Positions 53,324 to 63,310 of a stretch of DNA of 64,000 nt are shown one piece after another (positions within the stretch are counted from its first letter, which is position 1; each line of letters begins with the position of its first letter). This DNA comes from an uncultured Bacteroidales bacterium (lineage in GTDB: Bacteria; Bacteroidota; Bacteroidia; Bacteroidales; Bacteroidaceae): positions 1 to 64,000 of the forward strand of contig CADAGO010000009.1 in the NCBI GenBank assembly GCA_902787555.1. Direction: 5' to 3'. The translations under genes and the position numbers were made by a program. The notes under the pieces are model-generated. The model saw only the letters and a program-made list of their open reading frames with translations. It searched no databases and was not told the origin of the DNA.

Positions 53324-54622
53324 ATGGCAAAAAATTTTGTAAAAGAACTTGAGTGGCGTGGCATGATCCATCAGATGATGCCAGGCACTGAGGAACTGCT
53401 TGAGAAGGAGCAGGTGACGGCTTATCTGGGTATCGACCCGACAGCCGACTCATTACACATCGGACACCTCTGCGGTGTGATGATGTTGCGTCATTTCCAG
53501 CGTTGTGGACACAAGCCGTTAGCACTGATCGGTGGTGCTACAGGTATGATCGGCGACCCATCAGGTAAGAGCCAAGAGCGCAACTTGCTTGACGAAGCTA
53601 CCTTGCGTCACAATGTGGAGTGCATCAAGGCGCAGTTGAGTAAGTTCCTCGACTTTGAAAGCGATGCCCCCAATAAGGCTGAATTGGTGAATAACTACGA
53701 CTGGATGAAGAATTTCACGTTCCTCGATTTTGCGCGTGATATTGGTAAGCACATCACTGTCAACTATATGATGGCAAAGGAGAGCGTGCAGAAGCGACTG
53801 AATGGTGAGGCTCGCGATGGCCTTTCATTCACAGAGTTTACTTACCAGTTGCTGCAAGGCTACGATTTCCTCTATCTCAATGAGCATAAGAACTGCAAGC
53901 TGCAGTTGGGAGGAGCAGATCAATGGGGCAATATCACTACGGGTTCGGAACTGATTCGCCGCATCAATGGCAACGAGTGTTTTGCATTGACTTGTCCGCT
54001 GGTTACGAAGGCAGACGGCACCAAGTTTGGCAAGACTGAGAAAGGTAACATCTGGCTCAACCGCAACTATACCTCGCCATACGTATTCTACCAGTTCTGG
54101 ATGAATACCAGTGATGAGGATGCAAAGCGCTATATCAAGATTTTCACTTCGTTGGAGAAAGAGGAAATCGATGCGCTCATTGCAGAGCAGGATCAGGATC
54201 CAGGTATGCGTGTGCTGCAGAAGCGTTTGGCAAAGGAACTGACCATCATGGTTCACTCAGAAGAAGACTATAACATGGCTGTCGAGGCATCCAATATCCT
54301 GTTTGGCAAGTCTACGAAGGAAGCCCTGCTGAAACTTGACGAGCAGACATTGCTTGATGTATTCGACGGTGTGCCTCACTACACAATATCGAAGGATGAG
54401 TTAGCAGCTGGTATCAAGGCTGTAGACCTCTGTGCTGAGAAGACTGACATCTTCCCTTCGAAGGGTGAGATGCGCAAGATGACCCAAGGAGGTGGTGTAA
54501 GCATCAACAAGGAGAAATTGGCACAGTTTGACCAAGTACTGACTACTGACGACCTGCTCGACGGCAAGTATCTGTTGGTGCAGAAAGGAAAGAAGAATTA
54601 TTATCTACTGATTGCAGAATAA
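53324..54622 (+). CDS. tyrS: Tyrosyl-tRNA synthetase
   Basis: The 432-residue class I synthetase has LHIGHL (HIGH at 45-48), [22 protein letters not shown] for tyrosine and tRNA binding, the KMSKS-like TKFGKTEKG, and an S4-type C-terminal domain ending KNYYLLIAE. It charges tRNA-Tyr. The start is placed at 53324 ([13 protein letters not shown]) because the longer reading from 53255 begins inside the promoter. gpmI follows after 7 bp. Confidence 0.96.
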   Translation: MAKNFVKELEWRGMIHQMMPGTEELLEKEQVTAYLGIDPTADSLHIGHLCGVMMLRHFQRCGHKPLALIGGATGMIGDPSGKSQERNLLDEATLRHNVECIKAQLSKFLDFESDAPNKAELVNNYDWMKNFTFLDFARDIGKHITVNYMMAKESVQKRLNGEARDGLSFTEFTYQLLQGYDFLYLNEHKNCKLQLGGADQWGNITTGSELIRRINGNECFALTCPLVTKADGTKFGKTEKGNIWLNRNYTSPYVFYQFWMNTSDEDAKRYIKIFTSLEKEEIDALIAEQDQDPGMRVLQKRLAKELTIMVHSEEDYNMAVEASNILFGKSTKEALLKLDEQTLLDVFDGVPHYTISKDELAAGIKAVDLCAEKTDIFPSKGEMRKMTQGGGVSINKEKLAQFDQVLTTDDLLDGKYLLVQKGKKNYYLLIAE

Positions 54623-54629
54623 GAAAACT

Positions 54630-56147
54630 ATGGCAAAGAAAGCATTACTCATGATTCTCGATGGATGGGGAATCGGCGATAAGACTAAGGGAGACGTAAT
54701 CTATTCCACTCCAACTCCATATATGGACTATCTGAATGCAAACTATCCGCATTCACAGTTACAGGCATCAGGCGAGAACGTAGGTCTGCCTGACGGCCAA
54801 ATGGGCAACTCAGAGGTTGGTCACCTCAATATCGGTGCCGGACGTATTGTGTATCAGGACCTCGTAAAGATTAACCGTGCCTGCAAAGACGGTTCCATCA
54901 TGAAGAACCCTGAAATCATCAGTGCATACGAATATGCTCAGAAGACAGGGAAGAGCATTCACTTGATGGGTCTGACCTCGAACGGTGGTGTACACAGTTC
55001 ACTCGACCACGTGTTCACGTTGTGTGACATCAGTAAAGCATACGGCATCAAGAATACCTACATCCACTGCTTCATGGACGGACGTGATACTGACCCCAAG
55101 AGTGGTAAGGGCTTCATAGAACAGCTCACTGCAAAGGGTAAGGAGACTGGTTGCGAAATTGCCAGCATCATAGGACGTTTCTATGCAATGGACCGTGACA
55201 AGCGTTGGGAGCGCATCAAGATTGCTTACGACTTGCTTATTAAGGGCGAGGGAAAGCAGGCTACTGATATGGTTCAGGCTATGCAGGAAAGCTATGATGA
55301 AGGAGTGACAGACGAGTTCATCCTTCCAATCAACAATGCAAACGTGGATGGAACTATCAAGGAAGGCGATGTCATCATCTTCTATAACTACCGTAACGAT
55401 CGTGCAAAGGAATTGACAATCGTTCTGACTCAGCAGGATATGCCTGAGCAGGGGATGAATACGATTCCTGGCCTTCAGTATTATTGTATGACTCCTTACG
55501 ATGCTTCGTTCACAGGTGTTCATATCCTCTTCCCAAAGGAGAATGTGGAAAACACGCTTGGCGAATACATCTCATCGAAAGGTCTGAAGCAGCTCCACAC
55601 CGCCGAGACAGAGAAGTATGCACATGTCACCTTCTTCTTTAATGGCGGACGTGAAGCCCCATATGAGGGTGAAGAGCGTATTTTGGTTGCCTCACCAAAA
55701 GTTGCAACCTATGACCTGAAGCCTGAGATGAGCGCTTACGAAGTAAAGGACAAGTTGGTGGCAGCACTCAAAGAAGATAAGTACGACTTCGTGGTTGTGA
55801 ACTTTGCTAACGGCGATATGGTAGGTCATACCGGCATCTACGAAGCAGTTGAGAAAGCTGTAGTGGCTGTCGACCAATGTGTGAAAGAAGTCGTAGAGAC
55901 TGCTAAGGCAGTAGGATACGAAACCATCATCATTGCCGATCACGGTAATGCTGATAACGAAATCAATAGCGACGGTACACCCAACACAGCTCACTCACTC
56001 AACCCTGTACCATTCATCTATGTTACAGAGAATAAGAATGCGAAGGTTGCAAACGGTGTTCTCGCCGATGTGGCTCCTTCTATATTGCACATCATGGGCT
56101 TGCCTCAGCCAGCTGAGATGACAGGTAATGATTTGATTAAGGATTAA
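54630..56147 (+). CDS. gpmI: 2,3-bisphosphoglycerate-independent phosphoglycerate mutase
   Basis: This 505-residue metalloenzyme of glycolysis has [10 protein letters not shown] at the start with a metal-binding Asp, the phosphoserine site MGNSEVGH (Ser61) and the C-terminal metal sites IIADHGNAD and [11 protein letters not shown]. It interconverts 3- and 2-phosphoglycerate. The start at 54630 leaves 7 bp after tyrS; the reading from 54612 would overlap its stop. Confidence 0.96.
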   Translation: MAKKALLMILDGWGIGDKTKGDVIYSTPTPYMDYLNANYPHSQLQASGENVGLPDGQMGNSEVGHLNIGAGRIVYQDLVKINRACKDGSIMKNPEIISAYEYAQKTGKSIHLMGLTSNGGVHSSLDHVFTLCDISKAYGIKNTYIHCFMDGRDTDPKSGKGFIEQLTAKGKETGCEIASIIGRFYAMDRDKRWERIKIAYDLLIKGEGKQATDMVQAMQESYDEGVTDEFILPINNANVDGTIKEGDVIIFYNYRNDRAKELTIVLTQQDMPEQGMNTIPGLQYYCMTPYDASFTGVHILFPKENVENTLGEYISSKGLKQLHTAETEKYAHVTFFFNGGREAPYEGEERILVASPKVATYDLKPEMSAYEVKDKLVAALKEDKYDFVVVNFANGDMVGHTGIYEAVEKAVVAVDQCVKEVVETAKAVGYETIIIADHGNADNEINSDGTPNTAHSLNPVPFIYVTENKNAKVANGVLADVAPSILHIMGLPQPAEMTGNDLIKD

Positions 56148-56156
56148 ATAGTTGAC

Positions 56157-56190
56157 CCACTCCCTCCCCTTTTTGGGGAAGGGTAGTGGT
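56157..56190. repeat. REP-like palindrome between gpmI and the DUF5686 gene
   Basis: CCACTCCCTCCCC-TTTTT-GGGGAAGGGTAGTGG, a long imperfect hairpin. It lies upstream of the chosen start at 56203. Confidence 0.65.
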
Positions 56191-56202
56191 CGCCATGATA
56201 GC

Positions 56203-58746
56203 ATGAAACACTTCATTTTTCTTCTCCTATCGTTGTTAGGCTTCTTTTTTGCAGTACCCACACACGCTCAGTTCTATGGAACAGTGGTTGATGCCGGTAC
56301 TGGTGAGCCTGTACCTTATGCTACAGCGAAGTATGTCGGAACCTCCATTGGGCAGCAGTCTGATATGGACGGTAAGTTCCATGTTAATATCTACAAGGAC
56401 CATAATAAGTTAGAAGTGACTTGCTTGGGCTATAAGCCGGTCATTGTAACTGTGAATGCCTCGCAAAAGGAAATCCATAGTACCATCAAACTCTACTCAA
56501 ATGAGATTCTGCTCAGCGAAGTAGTGGTGAAGAAAGAAAAGGTGAAATATAGTCGCAAGAACAACCCTGCTGTAGAGCTGATGCGAAAAGTGATTGCTAA
56601 CAAGCGCAGGAGCGACATCAAAGAGAAGGACTTCTACCATTTCGACAAGTACGAAAAACATACGTTCTCTTACAATGATGTAGAAAAGAGTTCGTTGGCT
56701 GAAGTATGTCCTGAGACAGGTAAACTGATTATCCCTATCATGGTGGACGAAACCACTTCATCAGAAAACTATCGCAAAAATCCTAAGGCTACTAAGACCA
56801 CGATCACAGGTAAGCGTAGCGATGGTTTCAACTCCATGCTGACCTCAGGTGATATGATTACCGAGTGGGTTAAGGATATCTTTACTGAGGTGGATATCTA
56901 CAAAGACAACGTGCGTTTACTCCAGCATCCGTTCATCAGTCCTATTTCTACAGCCGAGGCAATAGGCTTCTATCATTACTACATTCAGGATACAACAGAG
57001 GTAAATGGTGAACGTTGCATTGATGTAGTATTTGTGCCAAACAATAAGCAGGATTTCGGCTTTTCTGGTCACCTGTTTGTTACTGATGATGCGGAGAACC
57101 AAGTGAAGCGATGTGTGCTGAATATCCCTTACAAGTCGGGTGTGAACTTCGTGGATAATCTGCTAGTCATCCAGGACTTCATGACTTTGCCTACAGGCGA
57201 GCGAGTGCTTGAGAACGACAACATGATCGTGGAAATGAGTGGTGTTTATGGCTTGTTGAATATGGCATGCCAGCGTTACACTCACTATAGCAACTATAGT
57301 TTCGATCCTATTACTGACAAGAAAGCTTTCCGCTATACGCAGGTGGAAGACGTCCTGCCTGATGCAGAATTTCAGGATACTGCTTATTGGGCAGCAGTTC
57401 GTCCCGTTAAGTTGTCTAATACTGAGAGCAATTTGGGCCGCTCCGTTGAGAAAATTAACCAGGATATCGGTAGCTTCTGGAAATATCTGCTCACAGCTGT
57501 TGTGGAGAATTCTATAGAGTTGACTCCTCGGCCAAACAAGATTGATTTTATGCCTCTGAACGCCATTGTGTCGCATAACGACATTGATGGAATGCGCTTT
57601 CAGGGAAGTTTGCAAACTACAGGAAATCTCAATCGTCATCTCTTTGCTCGTGGCTATTATGCCTATGGCTTGAAGGACAAGAAAGCGAAATACAAGGCGG
57701 AACTCGAATATACATTAGATAAGAAAAAATACATGGCTCACGAGTTCCCACATCGTTCACTTACTGTGTCGTATATGTACGATGATATGTCGCCAGTCGA
57801 TAAGTTTTCAGGTACAGACAAGAACAATGTCTTCAGTTCATTCAACACCAGCAAGATTGACCAGATGATGTATGTCAACGATTTCAAGGCAACCTTTAGA
57901 TACGAAACAAAGAACTTTTTGACATATACGGTTACACTCGACAATTCCAAATTCACTCCAGCCGGGAAATTGATATATCAGCGAAACACTGACGGTGTAA
58001 ACCTGCCTAACCTGAAGACGACAGACATCAGGCTTGGTATACGATATGCTCCACGCGAGAAATTCATTCTTACGAAGCAGCAGCGTTTGAAGATCAACCG
58101 CGATGGAATCGTTATGACTCTTGACCACACGATAGGTCTCGATGGGTTTATGGGTGGACAATATCACTATAACACTACTGAAGCTACCATCTTCAAGAAA
58201 TTTTGGATGCCTGGTGCATGCGGCTATATCGAGACTTTCTTAAAGGGAGGAATCCAGTGGGACCAAGTGCCATTCCCCATGCTCTTCACTCCTTCGTCCA
58301 ACCTGTCATACTTTACTCAGTTCGACCGTTGGTCATTCAATATGCTCCGTAATATGGAGTTCCTCAACGACCGCTACGTCTCACTGAGTCTCTATTGGAA
58401 TCTCGATGGAAAGCTGTTCAACCGCATCCCACTACTCAAGAAACTTAAGTGGCGTGAGAATCTCGGATTTAAGATGATATACGGTCACCTCTCCGATAAG
58501 AACAATCCATATATCAACACTACTGATGATGTCTTGTTCCGCTTCCCAACCCGCGATGGCTTACCTACCAGTTTTGTTATGGGCGACACCCCTTACATGG
58601 AATTCTCTGTTGGTATCAGTAACATCTTCAAGTTGTTGAAAATACAATACGTTCGCCGTCTCAACTATCTTGACCTTCCAGAAGTTCCTGGAGGTGATAA
58701 GATTAAGAAAAATGGTGTCCGCTTTGCTGTAGAGTTTAAGTTCTAA
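56203..58746 (+). CDS. DUF5686 outer-membrane protein with carboxypeptidase-like regulatory domain
   Basis: The 847-residue product has a signal peptide ending in PTHAQ, then a carboxypeptidase-D-regulatory-like domain (YGTVVDAGTGEPVPYATAKYVGT...GQQSDMDGKF), and then the DUF5686 region (VVVKKEKVKYSRKNNPAVELMRKVIANK, FYHFDKYEKHTFS). A beta-rich C-terminal half of barrel type ends in VRFAVEFKF, as typical of outer-membrane proteins. Function is unknown. The start at 56203 is used because the longer reading to 56152 passes through the REP-like palindrome. Confidence 0.85.
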   Translation: MKHFIFLLLSLLGFFFAVPTHAQFYGTVVDAGTGEPVPYATAKYVGTSIGQQSDMDGKFHVNIYKDHNKLEVTCLGYKPVIVTVNASQKEIHSTIKLYSNEILLSEVVVKKEKVKYSRKNNPAVELMRKVIANKRRSDIKEKDFYHFDKYEKHTFSYNDVEKSSLAEVCPETGKLIIPIMVDETTSSENYRKNPKATKTTITGKRSDGFNSMLTSGDMITEWVKDIFTEVDIYKDNVRLLQHPFISPISTAEAIGFYHYYIQDTTEVNGERCIDVVFVPNNKQDFGFSGHLFVTDDAENQVKRCVLNIPYKSGVNFVDNLLVIQDFMTLPTGERVLENDNMIVEMSGVYGLLNMACQRYTHYSNYSFDPITDKKAFRYTQVEDVLPDAEFQDTAYWAAVRPVKLSNTESNLGRSVEKINQDIGSFWKYLLTAVVENSIELTPRPNKIDFMPLNAIVSHNDIDGMRFQGSLQTTGNLNRHLFARGYYAYGLKDKKAKYKAELEYTLDKKKYMAHEFPHRSLTVSYMYDDMSPVDKFSGTDKNNVFSSFNTSKIDQMMYVNDFKATFRYETKNFLTYTVTLDNSKFTPAGKLIYQRNTDGVNLPNLKTTDIRLGIRYAPREKFILTKQQRLKINRDGIVMTLDHTIGLDGFMGGQYHYNTTEATIFKKFWMPGACGYIETFLKGGIQWDQVPFPMLFTPSSNLSYFTQFDRWSFNMLRNMEFLNDRYVSLSLYWNLDGKLFNRIPLLKKLKWRENLGFKMIYGHLSDKNNPYINTTDDVLFRFPTRDGLPTSFVMGDTPYMEFSVGISNIFKLLKIQYVRRLNYLDLPEVPGGDKIKKNGVRFAVEFKF

Positions 58747-58771
58747 GCGCTCCAAACTAGTTGAATTGAAT

Positions 58772-58811
58772 GCAACATAAAAGCCTCTCAAACGAGAGGC
58801 TTTTATGTTGC
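58772..58811. terminator. Perfect 18-bp bidirectional terminator
   Basis: The arms 58772-58789 and 58794-58811 are an exact inverted repeat around the loop AAAC, with AAAAG/CTTTT near the ends. It lies between two convergent genes. Confidence 0.88.
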
Positions 58812-58816
58812 TTATG

Positions 58817-60484
58817 TTACTTATATAAGAATCGTTTGATATTCTTCTTTGGTGTCTTTTGGAACTCTTCCTCGCGAACTTCAAAACCAGTGAGTTGTAC
58901 AAACTTTGGCAGCAGTTCGTTGATGGCAGGACGAGAGCTTTCGAAGACGTAGGCAAGCTGCTCACGTTGTAGTTTCACCTTCTCGAGGGTTGTCTCGTTA
59001 ACATAGACAAGTGCTACAAACTTCTGGTCTCTCTGTACAAGAACGCATTCGTCAGCGAGTGAGTTGCTGAGGATGACATCCTCCACTTCTTCTGGATATA
59101 CATTCTGCCCATTGGCGCCAAGCAACATGTTTTTCTTGCGACCGCGAATGAAAATATCGCCATCCTTGTCAACTGTCACTAAGTCGCCTGTATGTAGCCA
59201 TCCGTCTTCTGTGATGGCTTCGGCAGTAGCTTCTGGGTTCTTGTAGTAGCCTGTCATCATATTGGTACCACGTACCAGCAGTTCTCCTGGTTTGTTCTCA
59301 GGGTCTGTGCTGTCCACTTTCAGTTCCATACGGCTCACAATCCGTCCGCATGAACCTACTTTACTATGAATATAATCCACATAGCTGATGAGAGGAGCAC
59401 ATTCAGTCATACCGTAGCCCGTAGTACATGGGAATTTGATTTGATGGAGGAACTTATCGACCTCTCGATTAACAGCAGCACCGCCAAAGATAACTTCGAT
59501 GAAACGTCCGCCAAAGACTTCAATGAGTTGTTTGCGAATCTTGTTGTAAACAATCTGTCGAATGCCTGGAATAGCCAACAGAAACTTCATCTTTGGAGTT
59601 TTCAGAGCTGGGAAAACCTTGTTCTGGATGATCTTCTCAACGATAAGTGGTACAGTAACTACCAAGAACGGACGTATGTCTGCAAATGCTTTGAGGAGCA
59701 CCTGTGGACTTGGAATGCGTGTCAGTAGATAAATGGGACGTCCTGTCGTCATTGGGTAGAGGAACTCAATGGAGAAACCATACATATGTGCCATCGGTAA
59801 GATAGACATGAACTGGTCATCCTGAGTAGGATGGGGAAGGTATTCATGACAGAACACCACGTTCGACCAGAATGTGCGATAAGGGAGCATCACACCCTTG
59901 GGATTTCCTGTAGAACCCGAGGTGTAGCTAATGAGAGCCAGGTCTTCCATGTTGATATCGGCAAACTTTATATCGTCTGCTTTCACTCCCTCAGGGAATC
60001 GCTTTGCGAACTGCTCATCGGCCTGCTTGAAAAGTTTAACAAGCTCAGTGTCACGTCCTTCTTTCTCTGCAAAAGGACGGAATGTGGTAACATCAATGAG
60101 CATGTCTTTATTGATAACCGATGCAGCGTCATATACTTTTTGGCTGGTAATCAGTAATTTAGCCTCTGAATGCTTTGTCAGGTTCTCGATTTGATCAATA
60201 TGGAAATCAGCAAGAAGTGGAACTGCTACAGCTCCATACGTAAAGATACTCAAAAACGAAATGGCCCAGTTAGAACTGTTCTTGTCGCATAGTGCTATTT
60301 TGTCACCTGCCTTAATACCATATAATTCGTATATGATTTGTAAGCGTTGAATATGTTCAAATACCTCTTTGTGAGAATAGGCAATATCCGTCCCATAGTC
60401 TGCGAAAGCCAATGAGTCCCACTCGCGTTTAAACATTGCGTTGATGTAGCCCATCATTGGCGTTTCCATCAGATTTGTCGTCAT
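58817..60484 (-). CDS. Long-chain fatty acid-CoA ligase (AMP-forming)
   Basis: The 555-residue acyl-adenylate enzyme has the P-loop YTSGSTGNPKG (187-197), TGYGMTECAPLIS, and W.HTGDLVTVDKDGDIFIRGRKKNM near the C-domain. It activates fatty acids with ATP and CoA. The start at 60484 (MTTNLMETPMMG) is chosen because the -7 box (60515-60522) lies upstream and a longer reading would begin before it. Confidence 0.92.
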   Translation of the reverse strand: MTTNLMETPMMGYINAMFKREWDSLAFADYGTDIAYSHKEVFEHIQRLQIIYELYGIKAGDKIALCDKNSSNWAISFLSIFTYGAVAVPLLADFHIDQIENLTKHSEAKLLITSQKVYDAASVINKDMLIDVTTFRPFAEKEGRDTELVKLFKQADEQFAKRFPEGVKADDIKFADINMEDLALISYTSGSTGNPKGVMLPYRTFWSNVVFCHEYLPHPTQDDQFMSILPMAHMYGFSIEFLYPMTTGRPIYLLTRIPSPQVLLKAFADIRPFLVVTVPLIVEKIIQNKVFPALKTPKMKFLLAIPGIRQIVYNKIRKQLIEVFGGRFIEVIFGGAAVNREVDKFLHQIKFPCTTGYGMTECAPLISYVDYIHSKVGSCGRIVSRMELKVDSTDPENKPGELLVRGTNMMTGYYKNPEATAEAITEDGWLHTGDLVTVDKDGDIFIRGRKKNMLLGANGQNVYPEEVEDVILSNSLADECVLVQRDQKFVALVYVNETTLEKVKLQREQLAYVFESSRPAINELLPKFVQLTGFEVREEEFQKTPKKNIKRFLYK

Positions 60485-60514
60485 AAATTCTTTTGTTTTA
60501 TTGTAAATCGGCGG

Positions 60515-60522
60515 CAAAATTA
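60515..60522 (-). promoter_or_regulatory. -7 promoter box of the acyl-CoA ligase gene
   Basis: TAATTTTG on the minus strand, 30 bp before the ATG; -33 unclear. Confidence 0.4.
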
Positions 60523-60630
60523 CTACTTTTTTCTTATTCAGATGAGCCATGATAGCTAAAATAAGCCATTTCAATGCTCATTTTTTCTCAAAATGCTTCG
60601 TTTTGCGCACCTTGGATTGCAGCAGAGTTG

Positions 60631-61380
60631 TTATCTAAATAGAAATAGGAAATGATTCCAGATGGTTGTCATCAGACCATAATAATGAGCCATAATGCGG
60701 AATCGTTCGATGAGTGAGGCACGATGGTTCTTCCCTGTCATACCGCCATCAAGATAGTCAGTCAGTACAGAGTGCATATTCAGGTTCGTCAGCCCCTGTT
60801 CGGCGCCTGCTTTCATAACTCTAATGCACCAATCCACATCGGCAGAGAATCGGTATCGAGTGTCATACATCGGACAGAGCGTGCGGCGTGCATAGAACGA
60901 TTGGTGACAAACCAGCATTCCCTTTTGGAACGATGCCCATGTCAGTTGTTCAGGTGCACTCAGATGACGTTGGCGCAGAAAGTTGCCATGATGATCCACA
61001 ATATTGGTATCACCATAGATTATTCCAATCTTTTCAGGGTGTTCGGCATTGTCGAAGATATCTTCGAGTGTCATATTGTCATGCAGACGGTCACCTGCAT
61101 TCAGAAAACACACAAACTCACCCTTTGCCAGTTTCAGTCCTTTGTTCATTGCATCATAGAGTCCCTTGTCAGGTTCGCTTATGATTGTCACTTCTATCTC
61201 AGGATGTTCCTGCTTGTAAGTTCTGGCCAAGTCCATTGTACGGTCTTTTGAAGCTCCGTCAATGATTATATGCTCCACAAATCCACGAAAGGTCTGCGAT
61301 GCTACACTATCAAGAGTTGGGCCTAGTACTAACTCGGCGTTATAAGTAACCGTTATAATAGATAAATAAGGTGTATTCAT
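60631..61380 (-). CDS. Glycosyltransferase family 2
   Basis: The 249-residue GT-A enzyme begins LSIITVTYNAELVLGPTLDSVASQ. IIDGASKDRT and YDAMNKGLKLAKGEFVCFLNAGD follow, with the AGD metal site intact. It resembles the shorter GT2 at 44467-45171. It overlaps the upstream GT4 gene by 4 bp (ATGA), so both are made together. The acceptor is unknown. Confidence 0.9.
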   Translation of the reverse strand: MNTPYLSIITVTYNAELVLGPTLDSVASQTFRGFVEHIIIDGASKDRTMDLARTYKQEHPEIEVTIISEPDKGLYDAMNKGLKLAKGEFVCFLNAGDRLHDNMTLEDIFDNAEHPEKIGIIYGDTNIVDHHGNFLRQRHLSAPEQLTWASFQKGMLVCHQSFYARRTLCPMYDTRYRFSADVDWCIRVMKAGAEQGLTNLNMHSVLTDYLDGGMTGKNHRASLIERFRIMAHYYGLMTTIWNHFLFLFR

Positions 61381-62636
61381 TGTTCTAACAACATTTCATA
61401 GACATCCGTATAGCGACGTGCAATGCGATCCTCGCTATATGTGTTCATCGCTTTCTTATGGGCATTCTCACATAAGGTGTCATAGTTCTTTTCGTCCAGA
61501 CACCACTGAATGCCTTTCGCAAAGTCTTGCGCGTTCTTATAGGTAGCCACATAGCCATTCTCCTTGTGGTCAATCATCTCAGGAATACCGCCCACATTGA
61601 AACCCACACAAGGTGTTCCGCAAGCCATTGCCTCCACAATGGTGTTAGGCAGGTTGTCTTGCAGCGATGGGGTGACAAACAAGTTGACAGCATTATACAT
61701 TTCCATCACTTCGTTCTCGTTGCTGAGATAGTTGATAGGATAAACGTCGAAAGGAATAAGGCTCTCTACCTTATCGGAATGACTGCCAAGAACCACAATG
61801 CCCAACTTGTCTGCCAAATCGGGAGCCGTTTCCTTGATGATGTTACAAGCCTCGGCTAAGTATCTGAATCCCTTGCGCTCGTCAGTGATTCGTTGCGAAC
61901 CAAAGAGGATTAGCAATTTGTCCTCCGGAAGTTTCCATTTGCGGCGTACCTCAGCCATATTTGTGGGGTGGAACACATGCGTGTTGATGGTATTTGGGAT
62001 ATTGATGACAAACTGTCCTTGTGTCAGGCTGCTTTTGCGTGCCAGATTTGTAATCCACTGGCTACATCCCACGAACGACACTTTCACGTCGCCGAACATC
62101 CGGCGTTTCTGCTCAAACACCGATGCGGCCCAGTCTTTTCCCCATCCGCCTTTCGTCAGCAGGGGACACTTGTAACAGCTGGTCTCGTAGCGAGTGCAGT
62201 TGCCTGCATAGTGACAGATGCCTGTGAAATACCACATATCGTGCATCGTAATCACGACAGGCTTTCCTGCATGCAAAATCTTGTTCAGATCAGCCATCGA
62301 AAGGAATCCTTGATTCACCCAATGCAGATGGATAACATCGGCTTGCTCAAATTCGTACAGGTGTACGATATCTGTACCCGTATTTGCAAAATCTATCTGG
62401 AACAGGTTCTTTTTGCTAAAGCAGTTTGCTATAAAGATGCAACCACGTTCCCATACGAACTTTAGCGGCAGCAGCCACGACGAAGGGATGGCAGAAACCG
62501 TCATCTGGTCCGTCTGTTTGTCGCGCACCAGCATCTTCGCTTTCACACCATTTTTCTTCAGCGCCTCCATCAGGCGGTTCGCTGCAATGGCAGCACCACC
62601 CACTCGTTCCGATGTATTGATGATAAGTACTCGCAT
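61377..62636 (-). CDS. Glycosyltransferase family 4
   Basis: The 419-residue GT-B enzyme opens with INTSERVGGAAIAANRLMEAL; IHLHWVNQGFLSM and ITMHDMWYFTGICHY follow. In the C-domain are ILFGSQRITDERKGFRYL and NLPNTIVEAMACGTPCVGFNVGGIPEMI. It is the first gene of a two-gene glycosyltransferase operon. The ATG lies only 8 bp after the -7 box, suggesting a leaderless mRNA. Confidence 0.9.
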   Translation of the reverse strand: MRVLIINTSERVGGAAIAANRLMEALKKNGVKAKMLVRDKQTDQMTVSAIPSSWLLPLKFVWERGCIFIANCFSKKNLFQIDFANTGTDIVHLYEFEQADVIHLHWVNQGFLSMADLNKILHAGKPVVITMHDMWYFTGICHYAGNCTRYETSCYKCPLLTKGGWGKDWAASVFEQKRRMFGDVKVSFVGCSQWITNLARKSSLTQGQFVINIPNTINTHVFHPTNMAEVRRKWKLPEDKLLILFGSQRITDERKGFRYLAEACNIIKETAPDLADKLGIVVLGSHSDKVESLIPFDVYPINYLSNENEVMEMYNAVNLFVTPSLQDNLPNTIVEAMACGTPCVGFNVGGIPEMIDHKENGYVATYKNAQDFAKGIQWCLDEKNYDTLCENAHKKAMNTYSEDRIARRYTDVYEMLLEQ

Positions 62637-62644
62637 TTCAAGTG

Positions 62645-62652
62645 CAAAGGTA
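62645..62652 (-). promoter_or_regulatory. -7 promoter box of the GT4-GT2 operon
   Basis: TACCTTTG on the minus strand, 8 bp before the ATG at 62636. Confidence 0.5.
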
Positions 62653-62800
62653 CGATTTTTAATTAAGAATGAAGAATGATGAAATAAGAAAAATACAATT
62701 AATCAGCATTTATAAAGCTAAAAAAGGCGGAAATTGCACGAAAAAACAGCGAAAAACAAAAAAAAAGTAAATAGCAAATGGTTAAATGGTAAATAATTTG

Positions 62801-62808
62801 TACCTTTG
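62801..62808 (+). promoter_or_regulatory. -7 promoter box of the tRNA pair
   Basis: TACCTTTG 47 bp upstream of tRNA-Asn. Confidence 0.5.
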
Positions 62809-62855
62809 CATCCGCTAACGAAAATCGGAGAGCCGATACGTATTTATTAGCACCT

Positions 62856-62929
62856 GCTTCAGTAGCTCAGTTGGTTAGAGCACATGACTGTTAATCATGG
62901 GGTCGTTGGTTCAAGCCCATCCTGAAGCG
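62856..62929 (+). tRNA. tRNA-Asn (anticodon GTT)
   Basis: The 74-nt cloverleaf has acceptor arms GCTTCAG/CTGAAGC, a D arm GCTC/GAGC, an anticodon arm CATGA-CTGTTAA-TCATG with anticodon GTT, and a T arm GTTGG/CCATC with one T-T mismatch. CCA is not encoded. Confidence 0.93.
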
Positions 62930-62959
62930 CGATGTTCCATAGTGACATCATTGTTACAG

Positions 62960-63041
62960 GCCCAGATGGCGGAATCGGTAGACGCGCTGGTCTCAAACAC
63001 CAGTGGGGCAACCCGTGCCGGTTCGACCCCGGCTCTGGGTA
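62960..63041 (+). tRNA. tRNA-Leu (anticodon CAA)
   Basis: This 82-nt tRNA has a long variable arm, acceptor arms GCCCAGA/TCTGGGT, an anticodon arm CTGGT-CTCAAAC-ACCAG with anticodon CAA, and a T arm GCCGG/CCGGC. It follows tRNA-Asn by 30 bp and is probably in the same transcript. Confidence 0.93.
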
Positions 63042-63047
63042 CAGGTT

Positions 63048-63088
63048 AACAGGCTGACGGTTATAGAATCGCCAGCCTGTTCCTTTTA
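63048..63088 (+). terminator. Terminator after the tRNA pair
   Basis: AACAGGCTGACG and CGCCAGCCTGTT form a 12-bp stem with one mismatch, followed by CCTTTT. Confidence 0.75.
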
Positions 63089-63241
63089 TAGTAGTTTTAT
63101 GTAATCTTTGTATTTTATGCTATAATGCTCCGAAGGATAGAGTGTGATATGAATTGTATTTCTGCATCTGTGTCTTTTTCTTGATGTGGTTGTCTCTATT
63201 TCGTTATTTTGGTTTTGAAAAGTTATTTTATTCCTTAAATG

Positions 63242-63273
63242 TTTGGCTATCTTGCAGATTTTTCGTAATTTTG
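63242..63273 (+). promoter_or_regulatory. Promoter of glyS
   Basis: TTTG (63242-63245) and TAATTTTG (63266-63273), 20 bp apart; the ATG of glyS is at 63311. Confidence 0.6.
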
Positions 63274-63310
63274 CGCCATATTTTGTAATGGTATAAACTA
63301 TAATGACAAT

